A stretch of 64,000 nucleotides of DNA, taken from the NCBI GenBank assembly GCA_028551475.1, contig CM052360.1:11396501-11460500 (forward strand), read 5' to 3'. The notes under the pieces are model-generated. The model saw only the letters and a list, made by a program, of their open reading frames with translations. It was not told the DNA's origin and did no database searches. Positions within the stretch are counted from its first letter, which is position 1, and each line of letters begins with the position of its first letter. A program made the position numbers and the translations under genes. The DNA comes from Casuarina equisetifolia. Its lineage: Eukaryota > Streptophyta > Magnoliopsida > Fagales > Casuarinaceae. This document shows positions 24,178 to 37,429 of this stretch, one piece after another.

Positions 24178-25511
24178 CGACACCGAAGATTCTGAAGAAG
24201 AAGAAGAAGAAGAAGAAGAAAACAGAAAAGGAAAGACAGACATGTGTTTAAAGTGGAAAAAAAAAAAAAAGAATTGCATCTCCAAAAAGGGACCCCCAAA
24301 GATCAAAAGACAGAATTAACACCGAACTTCCCCTGTCGCAATGATTATCATATTGAAGATAGAACTAACTCAACACAGTACCCAGTGGGCCAGTACCGCA
24401 TATAAATCAATTCGAGGCTTAAAAGTACTTCAAGATACTCTCATCCCTCCTAAAAGCAGAAATGAAATTCAAAACATTTCCACATGCCCACCAACATCAT
24501 CAACCGTGAGAAACAAAGAAAGAACGAAGAGAGAGACAGAGAGAAACTGCGGTCAGGCCTCCATGAACAGCAGGTCTACAACTACAATTCCATAAATGCA
24601 TCATGAAGTACCTGTATCTACTGGTTCCACTCAAGCGAAAGCAGAATATCAATCGGTTTTATCCAAAAGAAAAGTAAATCAGACAGCTGGGTGTTCAACG
24701 AAACTGAAGTGAGAACAAGGAAAGGAAAGTACCGTGATGGTATGGAAGGACCTTGTAGAGAATTATGAGCTGTAGAGACAATGCAAGGTCAAAACCAAAC
24801 AAGCAAACAACTAAAGATAGTGAACTTGCGTCTTATACAAGGTTGTTAAGAGAAAAAAGCCAAAAAATTGCAATAAGAGTTTGAAAATAGTAAAAACAAC
24901 GTTGACACGGGAATATTTTAGCGAAGATTCGAGTATTGATCCGAGATTCATGCACCCGGACCGATCGCATAGTTACAAAGATAAACGACTTTAAATGGAA
25001 TAAGGAGGATTATCCTCAAGTTTGTTTGACTTGGATCTAGGACAGCAGAAATTTTTTTCTTTAACTTGTTATTAAAAACATCTTTTGTAATAAAGTTAAA
25101 ATAAATAAAATGTTCTTCTAATTATTAAATTTTACCTTGTATTATCTTAAATTGAGTTTTATCTTGTGTTATTTTAAACTAATGTCATTCAATCTATAAA
25201 AATGAGTGTTAACTCATCTAAAAATATCATATGTTATAATGGCTTTATATTGAGAGTACACTGTTTAAATACCAAACTTTTCTTAATGAATTAAACTGTC
25301 ATAAAGACTTAGTTTTGAACATTGAAAATAATAATATCATCTTTATTTGTACAATAAGTTTTAAAGGAAAAAAGTAGACCCCTTCTAACAAAGCTTTGTG
25401 GGTAATACATTCACGTGTGACAATGATCCACACACCATGAGGAATCTTTATTCCCAAGCATATCTCAGGACTCTAGAAGGAAAAATCCTCCTCCCCTAAT
25501 CATATAAGTGA
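24178..25511. promoter_or_regulatory. 5' flank of PAP copy 1 and intergenic DNA before copy 2
   Basis: This holds the leader and promoter of copy 1 (minus strand). A (GAA)n run lies at about 24196-24222, an acceptor-like CTTCAG lies just before the start exon, and a TATA-like TGTATAAGA lies on the minus strand near 24834-24844. Most of the stretch reappears at 36855-40640 as part of the segmental duplication. No gene lies between 24850 and 25511. Confidence 0.6.
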
Positions 25512-28500
25512 CTATTGTGCTAATGTAACCTCTGGGCAGCTATCAACAGCACAGGCCAAGATATCCCTATAATTGCGTGAGAGTGTGAAATAGTCATACA
25601 CTTTTCCATTCCTGCTCTTCTTGTACTCCACCAACAGAGATGATTGGTTAAATGCGGTAAGTTTGAGGGATCCATAGTCGAAGTCCTTGGATATGCTCCA
25701 TGTGGTATTCACTTGAGCAAATTCATGAAGGCTTGCTCCCGCACCTCCAGCAACCATATTTATCGTTCCATTCAAGGGTCCTATGTAACTATGCTTCTCT
25801 TTTCTGGTGCAGATATTCTGCGGCAAGAAGAAAAATGACATTTTGGGTTATGTAATTGCGGACATCAGAATCTTGGTTCTTACAGCACAAAATGCAACGA
25901 AGAAATAATGTCATGGCACGGCTTTTTTCGTTCCATATACCTGATAGACCGGACATGATCTTTCATAATTGTGCACATGGCCAAAGACAGCAATGTCAAC
26001 CTTGTACTTTTGCCAGAGTTTCTCAAGGTCCTCCCTTCCCATTGGTTCCTCGAACGACCCTTCTTGAACATAAAAGTCTACAGAAGAATAACCCAGCACC
26101 CTGTGTCCAAGAAAGATTAGCCATGGTTGTCTTTGCCTGTCAACTGAAGCCAGGCAATTCCCAATGAACTTGTATTGCTCTGAACCCTCTCTCCAATCAA
26201 GTTCAGTGTGAGCTACGCAGAAATGGAACATGCCATAGTCTGCAGAATACCTGCCAAGAGAAGTAATGAAGTTCAAGCCCAGCTTCTGGCATATTCAAAA
26301 GAAAGTATAGTTCAAGAATCCCCAACCCCTTCTCCCTTTTGGACCAGTAAATCTTATGTATGGAACTAATTAGGCTTTACTTATCTATACCGAGAAGTTA
26401 AGAAAACTCTTTTGAGTAATACTTAAAGTGAGAAGTGGGACTTGTAAATAATTCAGATATTTTGAAGAGCGAATTTATTTTTACAAACAGTATGTGTTTT
26501 TGTTGCACAATTAAGAGAACGTTTCAGACAAATTCGAGCTATGTTGGAAGATATCCCATGCAGTTCTCCAAGATATCGATTAAGGGTATGAACAAATGAG
26601 CAGCACCTGAGGCCAGTATTGGACATGAGAGGTTCACAAAACACATAAGTGGGAGAATATTCTTGAGATATATATACTGCTTCCACACCAAAAATTAGCC
26701 CTGTTCTCAGCAGGGACATAAAACATGTTCTTGGCCAACACACCACATTCTCCTCCTGAATCTAAGTTCTGATAGAAGGATCCAGTTGCAGGCCAGTCAC
26801 GCTCATGGTTACCGCTGAAAAGACATCGCAATTTAGCGCATAAAGCAAAGCAGTAGATGTAAACAAACTTATGAAGCTCTTTATGCATATTAAGACAAAC
26901 CTTGCAATCATGTAAGGCTTAGTTGATGCAATGGTTCAATCTGTGCAGTAAACTGGTCCCACTGAGCAACATATCCTAGAGCATAGACTATATCTCCAAT
27001 GTGGAAGACTATATCGATGTTATTTAAGTCTTCAATGAGCTGCTTAGTAGTGTTCAGAGAACCAAGCTGGAAATCTTCATATTCAAAGGAACCATCAGCT
27101 TCACCCTGTAGGTGAAGGATTAAGCTCATAACTCTGAAACTTCATCTAGTACAATCTGGATATACAGTCTTACCTAAAGATTACGGAGGAAATCCAAGAA
27201 GAAAAGAAAAAAATGGCTTGTAATTGTTGTTGATATTCCATTAAAATACAGAAAGCAGCCAACCATCCTCAAAGAGCCAAAAGAATATATGAACGGAGTC
27301 CTTTATGCAGTTAACATTCCTAGGAGCTATGTTATTAAAACAAAGTACAAACTTGACAGTTGTGGAGATTAACGGAAGGGCATTACAAGTAGTTCAGACC
27401 ACTTGGTTTGTCTGTTCACATATCTAAGGATCCCAACGAAATGCTAAATTAGTACTGCAACAATGTGCATAAGTCAGATGTTATTAGTGTGCATTGTCAT
27501 TATCATACAGTGAATGGTTCTACACTTTTGTGTTTCAGATGCGCATTTATCTTACAAGAGAGTACAAACCTTTCCCATGTCGCCAAATATGATCACACGT
27601 TGAAGAGAATTTTGACCAGGATAGGAAGGTGCTCTAAACTGGTATACTTGACTCCAAATATATGTCCCATTAAACAATCTATGTCCCAGCTTGTAGGTAT
27701 ACCTGAATAATAACAAGAAGCAATTGAAAGTTGCATGTAAAACTGAGCAGCTGATGGCTAACATTTAGCATGAGCTATATAATTGAACATCCAGTTAGGA
27801 TATGCTAACATATGAGACCAAATTCTTCTTATAGGAACCACAGATGAATTATTAAACTCATGCAACTGGCTCACAACAGAGAACAGGAAAAAAGAAAGCT
27901 CAGAAAACTCAATACCAATTTCACTTTCTTGGCATTACCTGAGCCTCCTAAGTTTCGTGCTTCTGAAAAAATTAATCAGAAAAATCTAGATCATAGAAAT
28001 TAGGCGTTACATCAACAAATAACATACTCTTTGTTGGGCCACAACTCCTTCAGAAAGCTGGTGTGTATATAACCTGGGTCCCGCCATCCCACTGTCCTTG
28101 CTGGTTCACCTGAGGATATACATGGATAAGATAGACCATCTATGACTTATGTAATTATAAATTAGTGACTCATAATAGCAATTCTGTTCACCTATCATTG
28201 TCTTGTTTGTTAATTTTCTGAGTTTACAAAGATTCATTTTCCTATTTTGAGTTCTCCCAACCTTTTTCCTACTTGCCTTTTGGAAGGGAAAAAAAAGTAT
28301 GATTTATCAGACTTAAGTGTGTGCTGATACAATTGAGATAACAATATGTCAATACACATTCCGGAAAGATTCTGTATTCCACACCCAAGAAAATAATGGG
28401 TTTTTCTAAAGGGCTTGTTCTTTCAACTAATAAGAAAATATATGAGTAGAAAAAATAAAAGGGAAAAGCAAAGCTTCACACCACACATGGACTCCCGATC

Positions 28501-30201
28501 AAAATTCACTGTCCCGGCAAAGGATCTCCCTTGGTGTTCTCCTTTGGGACCCCATTCAACAAAAGGCTCTGCTTCATCAATCCCATATCCACTTGTCCAT
28601 GTTACAGTTATCTGAATGTAGGGTTGAAAGAAACTATATTATTTCCTTGAGATGTTGTAAGCCAACCCCCTCTTCCAATTCAAAATAAATTGCAATGTAA
28701 GATCTAGCATAAAGGTTTTTTGTAAATGAACAGACATGTGATGGAACAAAATAGTTATGTAGCACAATAATGTATTGCTGTTGAACATTCACAAGTACAA
28801 AACCTCCTCATTCTTTCCAGGAAAAAAATTTGAAAAGAACATCAATAAAGAGACTGAACATACTTCATTCCACACTTTTCCTTGTGCTAATCGCGGGTAA
28901 ACCGGAGCATTGGGGTTTAGAAAAGCTACTGTGTTTGACACTGCCACTAGCTTTGGCTGTTAGGGAAAGTTGACAACCATTAAATTGCAGACACAGTTGA
29001 TTGTCAAGATCTCAAATAAAGCATGTAACATTTAAAAGAAAAAATTACTGAGAAGACGTGGAAAATAAATGGCAGAGTGCACATAGGTCCAAAAAATTAA
29101 GCTCGTATGTAAAAAAGCAGAATATGCAGATGGACAGCTTTGTTACTGGCAAAATGCGGTTCTGTGGAACTTTTAACGGTGGAGAATGATGAACCAGAAC
29201 GCTGACTTAGATGAACAGCTTGAGATTCACCAAGCTTATATTATACAACAATGACATAAGTAAGCATACAGTTGATATACCGCCAGTGAATAGGGCGAAG
29301 GAGAAGTCTGATCTCTGCTTAATCAACTGAAACTTTAACGAAGCTTTTCCTGCTTTTCTGTAGTCGAGGTTGGTGTAATTTGCATATTGATACTGTAAGT
29401 AAGAAAGTATAATGTTAATTTCTACATCTCTTCTTACTTTATATAAAGAAGGCTAAGAAGCCACAGATATAATAAACAAACACACAGCAAAGAAGGTCAA
29501 CATGAACCTTGAGAGGTGCAGTACACAAAAAAGGACGTAGAACATATAGGTTATCTTGGGGGCAGACGGCAGAACTGCAATTTGTAGAAAGGAAATGCTT
29601 CAAATAATTTATCATCATTAAGGTTAACAAAAACATGAAGACGAAAAATCATTCTGGAGGTCCCTGTTTAGAAGTTCTGAAAAGCAATTTTTTACCTGAA
29701 ATTGGCGGGAGAAAAAAGTGCAACCCAATCATCATTTGATGGGTTGGGAGAACTAACGTCCACTGTCACCCATTCTGTAGTTTCCCCCTAAAAGGTGAGA
29801 AAATATTGCATCAGTCCTAAAACAAACTATATTGTTCTAAATTAAATGTCTTTCGTCCCTGCTTAACACAAATTATGATGATCGGTCTTCTAACAGAAAA
29901 GGACATTCCATTTTCCAAAACATTTTAACAGAGAACTAAACTGGTTTCCACTCCCAGTATATTCTAAGAGACGAGAAGAGAGACAACAAACGTGATGCTA
30001 GTGAAGATTATGCACCTTCAATCCAAGAACAGTAGGAGAGACTTTAACATAGGCACGGTCATCAATGGCAGATGTTGTCTTGTGAAGACAGATTTTTGAG
30101 AGGGGGTGAACTACATTTGACTTCGTCTCCTGAATGCTCGCAAGAACCAAAAAAATAAATGCCAAGCAAAACGTTATCAATCTTCTCATCCCAGTCATCA
30201 T
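25512..30201 (-). pseudogene. Purple acid phosphatase 27-like, copy 2 (frameshifted)
   Basis: All twelve exons are preserved with good splice sites: 30201-30016, 29787-29696, 29574-29508, 29392-29270, 28956-28864, 28611-28482, 28109-28028, 27702-27570, 27105-26901, 26814-26689, 26250-25941, 25817-25512. Exon 9 is 205 bases where copies 1 and 3 have 206. One A is missing between 26932 and 26933 compared with copy 3 (GCAATGG against GCAATAGG on the plus strand). The frame then reads seven wrong residues and stops at 26910-26908. The predicted product is about 367 residues. It keeps GDMG and GDIVY but loses GNHE, block IV and GHVH. Block IV also reads FLGH where the other copies have FLAH. The rest of the gene is undamaged, so the lesion is recent or a base-calling error. 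Confidence 0.85.
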
Positions 30202-31450
30202 CTGAAACAAAAACAATAGATAATGTTCAATAAAAACCTGCTTCAATGAAGCAGTTACCTGCAACACCTAGGAGGAGTAACTCAATATGCATTTTTATCT
30301 GTTAAAGATTTTAGAACAGTCGTTGATTTAGCATACAATCAAAGCAGTCGCCTAGAGTTGAAACACAACACACTCTAATTTATCTCCTATTTCAACTTAA
30401 ACATTTTGTTATTTCGCTTTTTAAGGGGGCGAAACTCCCTCGTTCTAAAACTTTCGAGACAACGACCGACTACAGAAGAATGAAAACACAACCAAAATAG
30501 TCTACTTTTCTTCTTAGACGACGAAAAAATGGAAACAATCAACTGGGTATCCAATTTCTGACACCAAAAAGAAGCTCGAGATCGAACAGCGGCTGCCAAG
30601 AAACTAACAAAATTTCAAATGAAGAGACTGAGAGAGAGACAGAGAGAGAACCTCAAGCAACCTGTCCAGGGAGTAAAAAATTCAAGACACAGAGTGTTTT
30701 GAAGCAAGCTAGTGGAAGCACGAACAGTATTTATAGAAAGAAACAACAACTGCATTGCATGCATTGCATGGATAGACGGAACAAAAGTTGGACCGCTTGC
30801 ACGAACGAAAGGGTGATATGCGTATGACGGCCTTCCTTGTCAAAAACAGAGAGGGAGAAAATGAAGCGCACTGGACGTTGATAGAAAAGCATCGAAGGGC
30901 TTTTTTTCGCTAATTTCTTGTTGTTATCTTCTGTCCTATTCTTTGTAGATCGTGAGAACCTTGGCATCTTTGGCATATGGCACAGAATGAGTTTGTTTTG
31001 AAGCAAGCTAGTGGAGGCACGAGCAGTTCTTATAGAAAGAAAAAACAACTGCATTGCATTGAATGGGATTGGCGGAACAAAAGTTGCACTGCTTGCAAGA
31101 GCAAAAGGTTAATACTCGTATGACGGCCTCCCTTATCAAAAACAGAGACAGAGAAGAAAATGAAGCGTATGGGACGTTGATAGAAAAGCACAGATGGGAT
31201 CTTCTTTTTTTTTTTTTTTTTGCTTATTTGTTACTGTAATCTTCTGTCACATTCTTTGTAGATTATGGGAACCTTGGCATCTGTGAGAAGAAGATTCGAC
31301 CCCGTGAAGCCTTCAGAAACGAGGGGTCGGGTGGTCTCTTCCGAGCATACCATTACGAGGTTGAGACTTGGACTGTGTTGTCTGGTTTCTCGGATTGCAC
31401 AGTGCCGCACGAAATTGGCGCGTTCACTGTTATGACTCACTTGAAAGCTA
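30202..31450 (-). promoter_or_regulatory. Leader intron and duplicated promoter of PAP copy 2
   Basis: The start exon begins exactly at its ATG after TTTCAG, so the leader is split by an intron. A plausible donor ACAG|GTTGCT lies near 30663. A TATA-like TATAAAT on the minus strand lies at 30735-30729. The block 30695-30985 is repeated at about 30996-31285, starting with TTTTGAAGCAAGCTAGTGGA in both. Copy 3 has only one such block. Confidence 0.7.
30695..31285. repeat. About 300-bp tandem duplication in the PAP copy 2 promoter
   Basis: Two neighbouring units share TTTTGAAGCAAGCTAGTGGA, AACAACTGCATTGCAT, GACGTTGATAGAAAAGCA and GAACCTTGGCATCT in the same order. The second unit has a long poly-T at about 31206-31221. 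The duplication postdates the split from copy 3, which retains a single unit at about 46495-46715. Confidence 0.85.
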
Positions 31451-32575
31451 CGTAGACATTATAACATGTTGCGGAGTTGTCACTCTTTGAAAATTACATC
31501 TACGAAGACAATTCAATCAGTTATCGTTGCAGACATGAGATGAGATCCCAAATCCTCCATTTCATTCTAAGTGTTAAAACAAGAAAGGCAATAATAAAAC
31601 ATCCAATTCTATTTTTTATTTTCTTTATAATAAATGTAAAATCCACAATTAATTGAAACAAAATATTAACTCGAGATTTATCAACCTTTCACATGATTAA
31701 AATTTTTAATTATTTTGTTGTATTAATATTTTAGATTTTTATTTTTATTATATGTAGGTTTTTTTATTTTGAATAATTAGTTTTTAAGAAATACATCATC
31801 ACTTGTAATTATTGCTTGTGAACTATGTTTTATGTTGAAAATATTAGTTATTTCATATTACGAATATTTGAATTCAATATTATCTTACCTAATTTTTTTA
31901 ATTTTTTTTATCGGAAGTGGGGGTGACCATGAAGGGATTTTAGAAAATTTATTTAGAAAGAGAGGTGTCTCAAACTCTTACCACTCAAATGGTCATCCTT
32001 CAAGTACCATTAAACTGTAAGGGTTCAAACTATTTAATATTACCTTCACGTGTAGATATCTATTTCTATTAACAATGAATTTTAAGAATAAATAAATAAA
32101 TATTTCTGACACATGAAAAAAAAATCGAAACAACTTATTTTATAAGATAATTTAAATTTTATTTACAAAAGCACTACTAATGATTTAATATTTCTAGAGA
32201 ATGTGTTAATTCCAATTGAAAAGCTAGTTGTATGAAAACTGCTGTTGAATTTTTTTTTCCTTTTTTTTTTCAAAGCACTAAATCAACATTTGAGAAGACC
32301 AAATGTTAGCTCTAATTAAACTCTGAACATAAGGCATTTTCCATAATTTAGAAAAATAAACCGCCATTTGATAAGACTCTTTGGGAGAAAAACAGAGGGA
32401 GAGAAACCGTAAACATTTCTTCTTGTCCTCTTCCTCCATCTTTTACTACCAAACTGTCCCATATGCATCACCAACAACAGCGTTAAGGAAAGGAGGAGCA
32501 ATGACATGCAAAACAAATGAATAGGCAATTAACGTTTAAACTGAGCGGTTAAAGCAGCAGTTAAACAAAATAATT
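31451..32575. other. Far-upstream flank of PAP copy 2, shared with copy 3
   Basis: AT-rich DNA without a gene. It aligns with 46880-47945 through words such as CTCTAATTAAACTCTGAAC and CGTAAACATTTCTTCTTGTC. The alignment fades at about 32575, which marks the end of the duplicated unit. Confidence 0.7.
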
Positions 32576-33679
32576 TGATTTCTTAAAATGATTTCAAGAA
32601 CAAGTATGAAACCCTAGAAAACAAAGGCATCGAAAGGGATTTTTTTAAGTCAATAATTATTAAAATCTAATCGAACTACAATTTATAGGCGAAGAAGACA
32701 AGTTATACATAAGAAAATCGTGATTCATGGCAATTAATATAATGGTTGATTGGCCATGCACGCTCGTCGGGATGAAAAAAGGAAAACTTTTGAAATCTTG
32801 AATGCAATCCTCAATTAGCGTTGATTGGATTTCTCAAGTGTCCATTCTGGTTTATTCGAAGATGAGCATGGTCTATATGATTGATTGGCTTGTCATGATT
32901 CAAGGATGACCAAAGATATCAACATAGGATATGATTCCCATGAAAATAAGATATGGTTCTAAAAGGTTTGAGATAAGGATTAGATAGATATTCTAAGTAG
33001 TTAGAGAGAAAATAGAAGTTTTAATTAAAGAAGAATTGGTTCTAGGGTTCTATATAAGAAGGCCCAGGGATAAGGAAAAGAACAACCCAGAAATCTAGTG
33101 ATATTGAAAATTCTAGTAATCAAAGAGAAAGAGTGATTGTTAGCTTTTGGTAGTGATTAATACTTTCATTTTCAATTAGTTTATTGAATTGTTTAGGATC
33201 CTGGTATTGAGGCCTTATTTCTAAATAAAAGAAATATTTAATTTAATTATATTCTATGATTTATTGTTTTTCCATTGAGAATTAGCAAGATCATGACATG
33301 GCTTCCTTTCCAAGTTGATGGATTGATGTTGGTGATGTGATTCTGGCATGATGCATGCAAGACTAGGTAGGCACCAACTTGGGGACGACGTGCATGTTCT
33401 GCACCATGCTATGCTGACGTGAATCGTAGGGGTAATGCGTGGAAGTGAGACTAAGATGTGGTGACGAGCTAGACTACTAAGACGGATTGATGATGTGGCA
33501 AACATAATTTTTATATGGTTTAATAACCCTTGCAAGTTGAAGGGTTAGTACAAACCATAAACTTATCTTAAAGGAGCTTGAATCAAGGTGCTGAAAATTC
33601 TTTTGTAAAGATCTCTACCCTTTGATCAACAAAAGAAATGAAGAGGATGGATAGCTTTTTGTTGTTTATTCTCTCATGA
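32576..33679. other. Junction DNA between duplication units, possible solo LTR
   Basis: No gene is seen. On the plus strand, 33040-33250 has a TATA-like TCTATATAAGAAGG followed by an A/T-rich end, which suggests LTR promoter sequence. I could not fix its termini or a target duplication. It lies in the 4.3 kb that separates the two duplicated units. Confidence 0.35.
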
Positions 33680-35280
33680 ATAAAATGAAAATCAATCTCT
33701 CATGTTTTGTTTTAGTGTGAAATGCTAGGTTGGTGGAGAGATAAAGAGTTAAAAGGTTGTCACACCATAGTGTTGATGTACAAGACAATTGAAGTTTAAG
33801 ATCTTGTAATAATGCTTCAATGCAAATTATTTTGGTTGTTATATATCATATTCTTAAATTCTATTTTGCTTAGCAATAGTTTTTTTTTCATTTTTTAGAA
33901 CTTCAAAACAAAAATGTAGAATCCTTTAGTGGAGCGTTGATCATCATGATCATCAACCCAACTTGCATCAAAATAAGCATGAAGAGTATCAATTTTTTTT
34001 TTTTTTTAGGAATTATATCCTAAAGCATGGAGTTTTTATAAGGAATCAGAGATTTCTTTTATTGAATATCCAATGAGTTGTTGTCAAGGTGTACTTGTAT
34101 TGGCATATAGCATTAACAACGTAAGTAATTTCAAATCTTGTAACGATCAAATACTATAACGAGTCGACAATACTTTTGTAGTGTTTTGGATCTAGGAATG
34201 GATCACCATTATCAATGAAGTTTGTTATGCATGGTGTAGAGACATCTCATGCCTGACCCATTTTTGTATGGATAAATTATTTCCAATGCAAATTTGGCTT
34301 GGTGTAGAAGGAGATTGTTGTTAGAATATTGTGCTTTAACTCTAAGAAAATAGTGAAGATTTCTAAGATCTTTGATGTCAAATTCTTTTTGTAACTGTCT
34401 TAGAATTTTTTAGAGTAAGGCATTAGGAAAGGATGTAAAGACAACATCATTTACATAAACAAAGGAATACATATTGTACATGGATCTATGTAACATAAAA
34501 AGTGAGAAATTAGCTTTTGAAATTGTGAAACCAATTTTAATTAAAAATAAAAAATTGGCTCAGCTATTGATTCAAACCTTATGGAGCTTGTTTAATTTTA
34601 TGAGGAGATTTACAAAGATAACAAGTGAAATACGATTGTTGAGAATTAATGAATCATTGTGACTGAGACATGTAAACTTCTTCATAAAAAATGCCATATA
34701 AAAAAGAGTTTTTTACATTAAGTTGTTTGATTGTCCAACCTTTGGACTAAACCAATATGATTATTGTTTTGACTGTCATAGTTTTTACAACTAGAGCAAA
34801 GGTTTCAATAACCAAGACATTAATGAAATGTGTTGATGAATGTGTAGTTTTGTTAAAAAGTTTCAAAATGATAGTGATGTGAATTTTGGAGTCTCATCCT
34901 ATTTGATTAGATGGATAGGCTTGATGGATACTTTTACTAATTCAACAAGTATTACAAAAGAAAGAGGATAGACTAAAAATGTTACTTTCATTATTTTTAA
35001 GCAATTTTATTACATTAGCATAAGTCATATGTCTAAGATGCAAGCCCATAAGCTTATTTGTAGTCGTTAAAGAGGTCATCATAAGTGATAGAGGTTGTAA
35101 TTAACTAGTTAATGAAGTATGGTTCAACTTGTACATAGACTTTTTATGGTAAAAAATTTAGATAAAATAAGAATATGTAATTTTGTAAATTTTGGGACAT
35201 ATTGTGCCAAAGATTTATTTTTTCTTCCCATTTGAATAGAGAATCTCGCCATATAAAAAGAAACAAGACAAGCATTATCG
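33680..35280 (-). pseudogene. Decayed Ty1/copia polyprotein fragment, minus strand
   Basis: On the minus strand the copia order is recognisable. A pre-integrase motif (HLRHMTYANVIKLLKNN) lies near 35000-35060. The reverse-transcriptase catalytic region, with YVND in place of YVDD, lies near 34440-34480. RNase H is seen as DASW...RSTKGF near 33910-33975, and the terminal block EIDFHFIHE near 33680-33700. Stops and frameshifts interrupt every domain. The integrase core and most of reverse transcriptase cannot be read continuously. It is an inactive fragment inserted at the junction of the PAP duplication. Confidence 0.7.
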
Positions 35281-35765
35281 ATTCAATTTTTTTTTTTTCA
35301 AACAAAAAAAACAAACTTCCACTTGAAAGTTCATAAGCTTCAATTTTAAAAGTTCTTTAACATTTGTTTTGAAAGTTCTTTTTTATCTATTTTGTGTGAC
35401 TTGGTTTCATATGTTTGTTGATTGTATTTCTACTTAACTGATTATTATTGTCTCAAATATTTCTCAAGCAACAATATTAGGTTTTGGAAATTAATTTACA
35501 GCTTTTGGCCATATTATATTGTATTTGTTTCTTAGCACTAATTAGAAGCTTTTAAACATTATCTTGTATCATTATTAGAAGCTTAGTTTAAAATTTTTTC
35601 TTTTAGCGAGAGAAACTTGTAACCAAGTTTAAGGATTAGCTATCCCTCATAATTAATTTGAAATTGATTTGAAGAATAACTCTAGTGATTTGCTAGAATG
35701 GGCCAACATAGGTGTCAAGGTGGCTTGCATTGAACTACCTTCCAAAAACTAATTGTCTTTTTATG
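35281..35765. other. AT-rich DNA between copia fragment and LTR-like repeat
   Basis: No gene or recognisable repeat is seen. It probably continues the retrotransposon debris on either side. Confidence 0.4.
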
Positions 35766-35935
35766 TGTGACAACCTGACCATTTTTTAGGAGTACCCGAC
35801 ACCTAGCCTTCGATCATTACTAGGTTAGCCTGATATTTTTTCCTTATCGTTTTCTCTTTCTCTCTCAGTTACTCAGGTAGGTAGATCAAGTAGTGCACAA
35901 AAATAACGTTAGAAAAAGAGAGAGTCAATTCTTAT

Positions 35936-35968
<33 letters not shown>

Positions 35969-36788
35969 TAGACACATGTACAAAAGGGGTTTGAAAAGTC
36001 GCTCATTTAATACATGGTCAATCTTAGCTACCTACCTTTCACCATAACTTCATACATAAGTGAAAAAGGGAATATCTTCTCACATTCTCCCTGCCCACTT
36101 ACTTTCTTGTATTAGTACAAGGCTCACATTAAGTCCTCCCATTCAAGTCTTTAAATACTTGTATTCACTCTTCTCAAATAGTGTCTCATCATGCCATATA
36201 GTGATTCTCCATGGCTTCATTTAAACTGCAACGGTTGTAGCATAATGGCTCCCAATAATTGCCTTCCTACCTTCCATGTTGTCATTTTGGCTCACTTGTT
36301 TGAATGTGTGCCATAAGCATGTCTCATCCTGCATATGTTTGTCTTCTATCTTGGTCTAGGGTGACGTTTGCTTGGCTACCCTCATCCTCCATGTACGTTG
36401 TGTTTTGCCATGACCACATGCCTCAATCCTTCCCATGGAATCTTGGACTTTCTCACCCATTTGGATGTCACTCGTGTCTTTCATCTTGTCTTATAGCAGT
36501 GCCTTTGAGCTTCTTGCTTCCTTAATCACTTGATATATGCTTCACTCCATATAGCTTATCTCATATGCATAACTTTAGCCCTTGGTCACGCAAACTCATG
36601 TCACGTCAATTTACATCAAATGATTCGATCGTGATAATGTGTGCATGCCCGCTTGCATGTTGTCTATTTTAATTTGATAATATATAAATTGCAATAAAAT
36701 AGTCTTAGGCACACTTTGACAAGAACATAGAAAAAGACTTTAGAAACTCAATTCACCTCTCTCTCTTAGGTTGCTTTTTGACCCAACA
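35766..36788 (+). mobile_element. LTR-like sequence, probably a solo or truncated LTR
   Basis: It begins TGTGACAACCTGACC and ends TTTTTGACCCAACA, giving TG...CA termini over about 1.0 kb. The segment before the end (CAATTCACCTCTCTCTCTTAGG) matches the usual terminal part of plant copia LTRs. A (TA)n run at about 35936-35968 could serve as promoter sequence. I see no convincing target duplication and no adjoining internal region on the right. It abuts the left end of duplication unit 2. Confidence 0.5.
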
Positions 36789-37429
36789 AATATCAAAGAC
36801 AGGATGTAGTTGAGCACCTAAGCAAAACAAAGATGTCATCTCTTATTTTAAGTTCATATTAAGGGGGAAAAAAAAAAGAATGGCATCTCTAAAAGAAGAC
36901 CTTCAAAAAATCAAAATACATAAAAAAACATAGTTAACATCAAAATTCCACTAACACAATGATTATCATAGTAAAGATTAAACTAACTTAACATAAGCCT
37001 AAGTCCACCTCTCCTTAAAAGGCCTCACTAGGGAAAAGAGTGTTCAAAGCTTATTAGACACTTTACATGTGTCAATGGTATGAGATTGATTGTCCAATAC
37101 TTCTTTACAATCCAAGCTTGGTTTTATTTTGTTGGTGAAGGACTAGCCTAACTTTAGGACAAGCTTAGTACACATAAAAGAAAATCCAGCTTTAATACTA
37201 TCTTAAAGGCCTCAGTCAAGCTCTGCATAAAAGACCTCATTAGAGAAAGGAACATTCAAGGCTTACAAGGCTGTCAATCCTTTAGTGTAGAACTAATTGT
37301 CTACCTAACGGGCTAGTACCAATATCTATCAATACGAAGCTTTAAAAAAGTTCATCATACTCTTACCCCTCCTAAAAGCATAAATGAAACGCAAAACATT
37401 TCCCCATGCCCACTAACATTATCAACCAT

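Larger units (their letters stand above)
24250..32575. repeat. Segmental duplication, unit 1 (contains PAP copy 2)
   Basis: This segment runs from the leader of PAP copy 1, through the whole of PAP copy 2 with its promoter, to about 32575. It is collinear with 36855-47945. The similarity covers exons, introns and both flanks. For example, GGTTGTTAAG near 24841, the 3' flank around 25400-25500, and CTCTAATTAAACTCTGAAC near 32311 all recur in order in unit 2. Confidence 0.85.

Noticed and set aside
25856-26167. 103-codon plus-strand ORF repeated at 40990-41301
   Set aside because: Present in both PAP copies only because it is antisense to the conserved exon 11.
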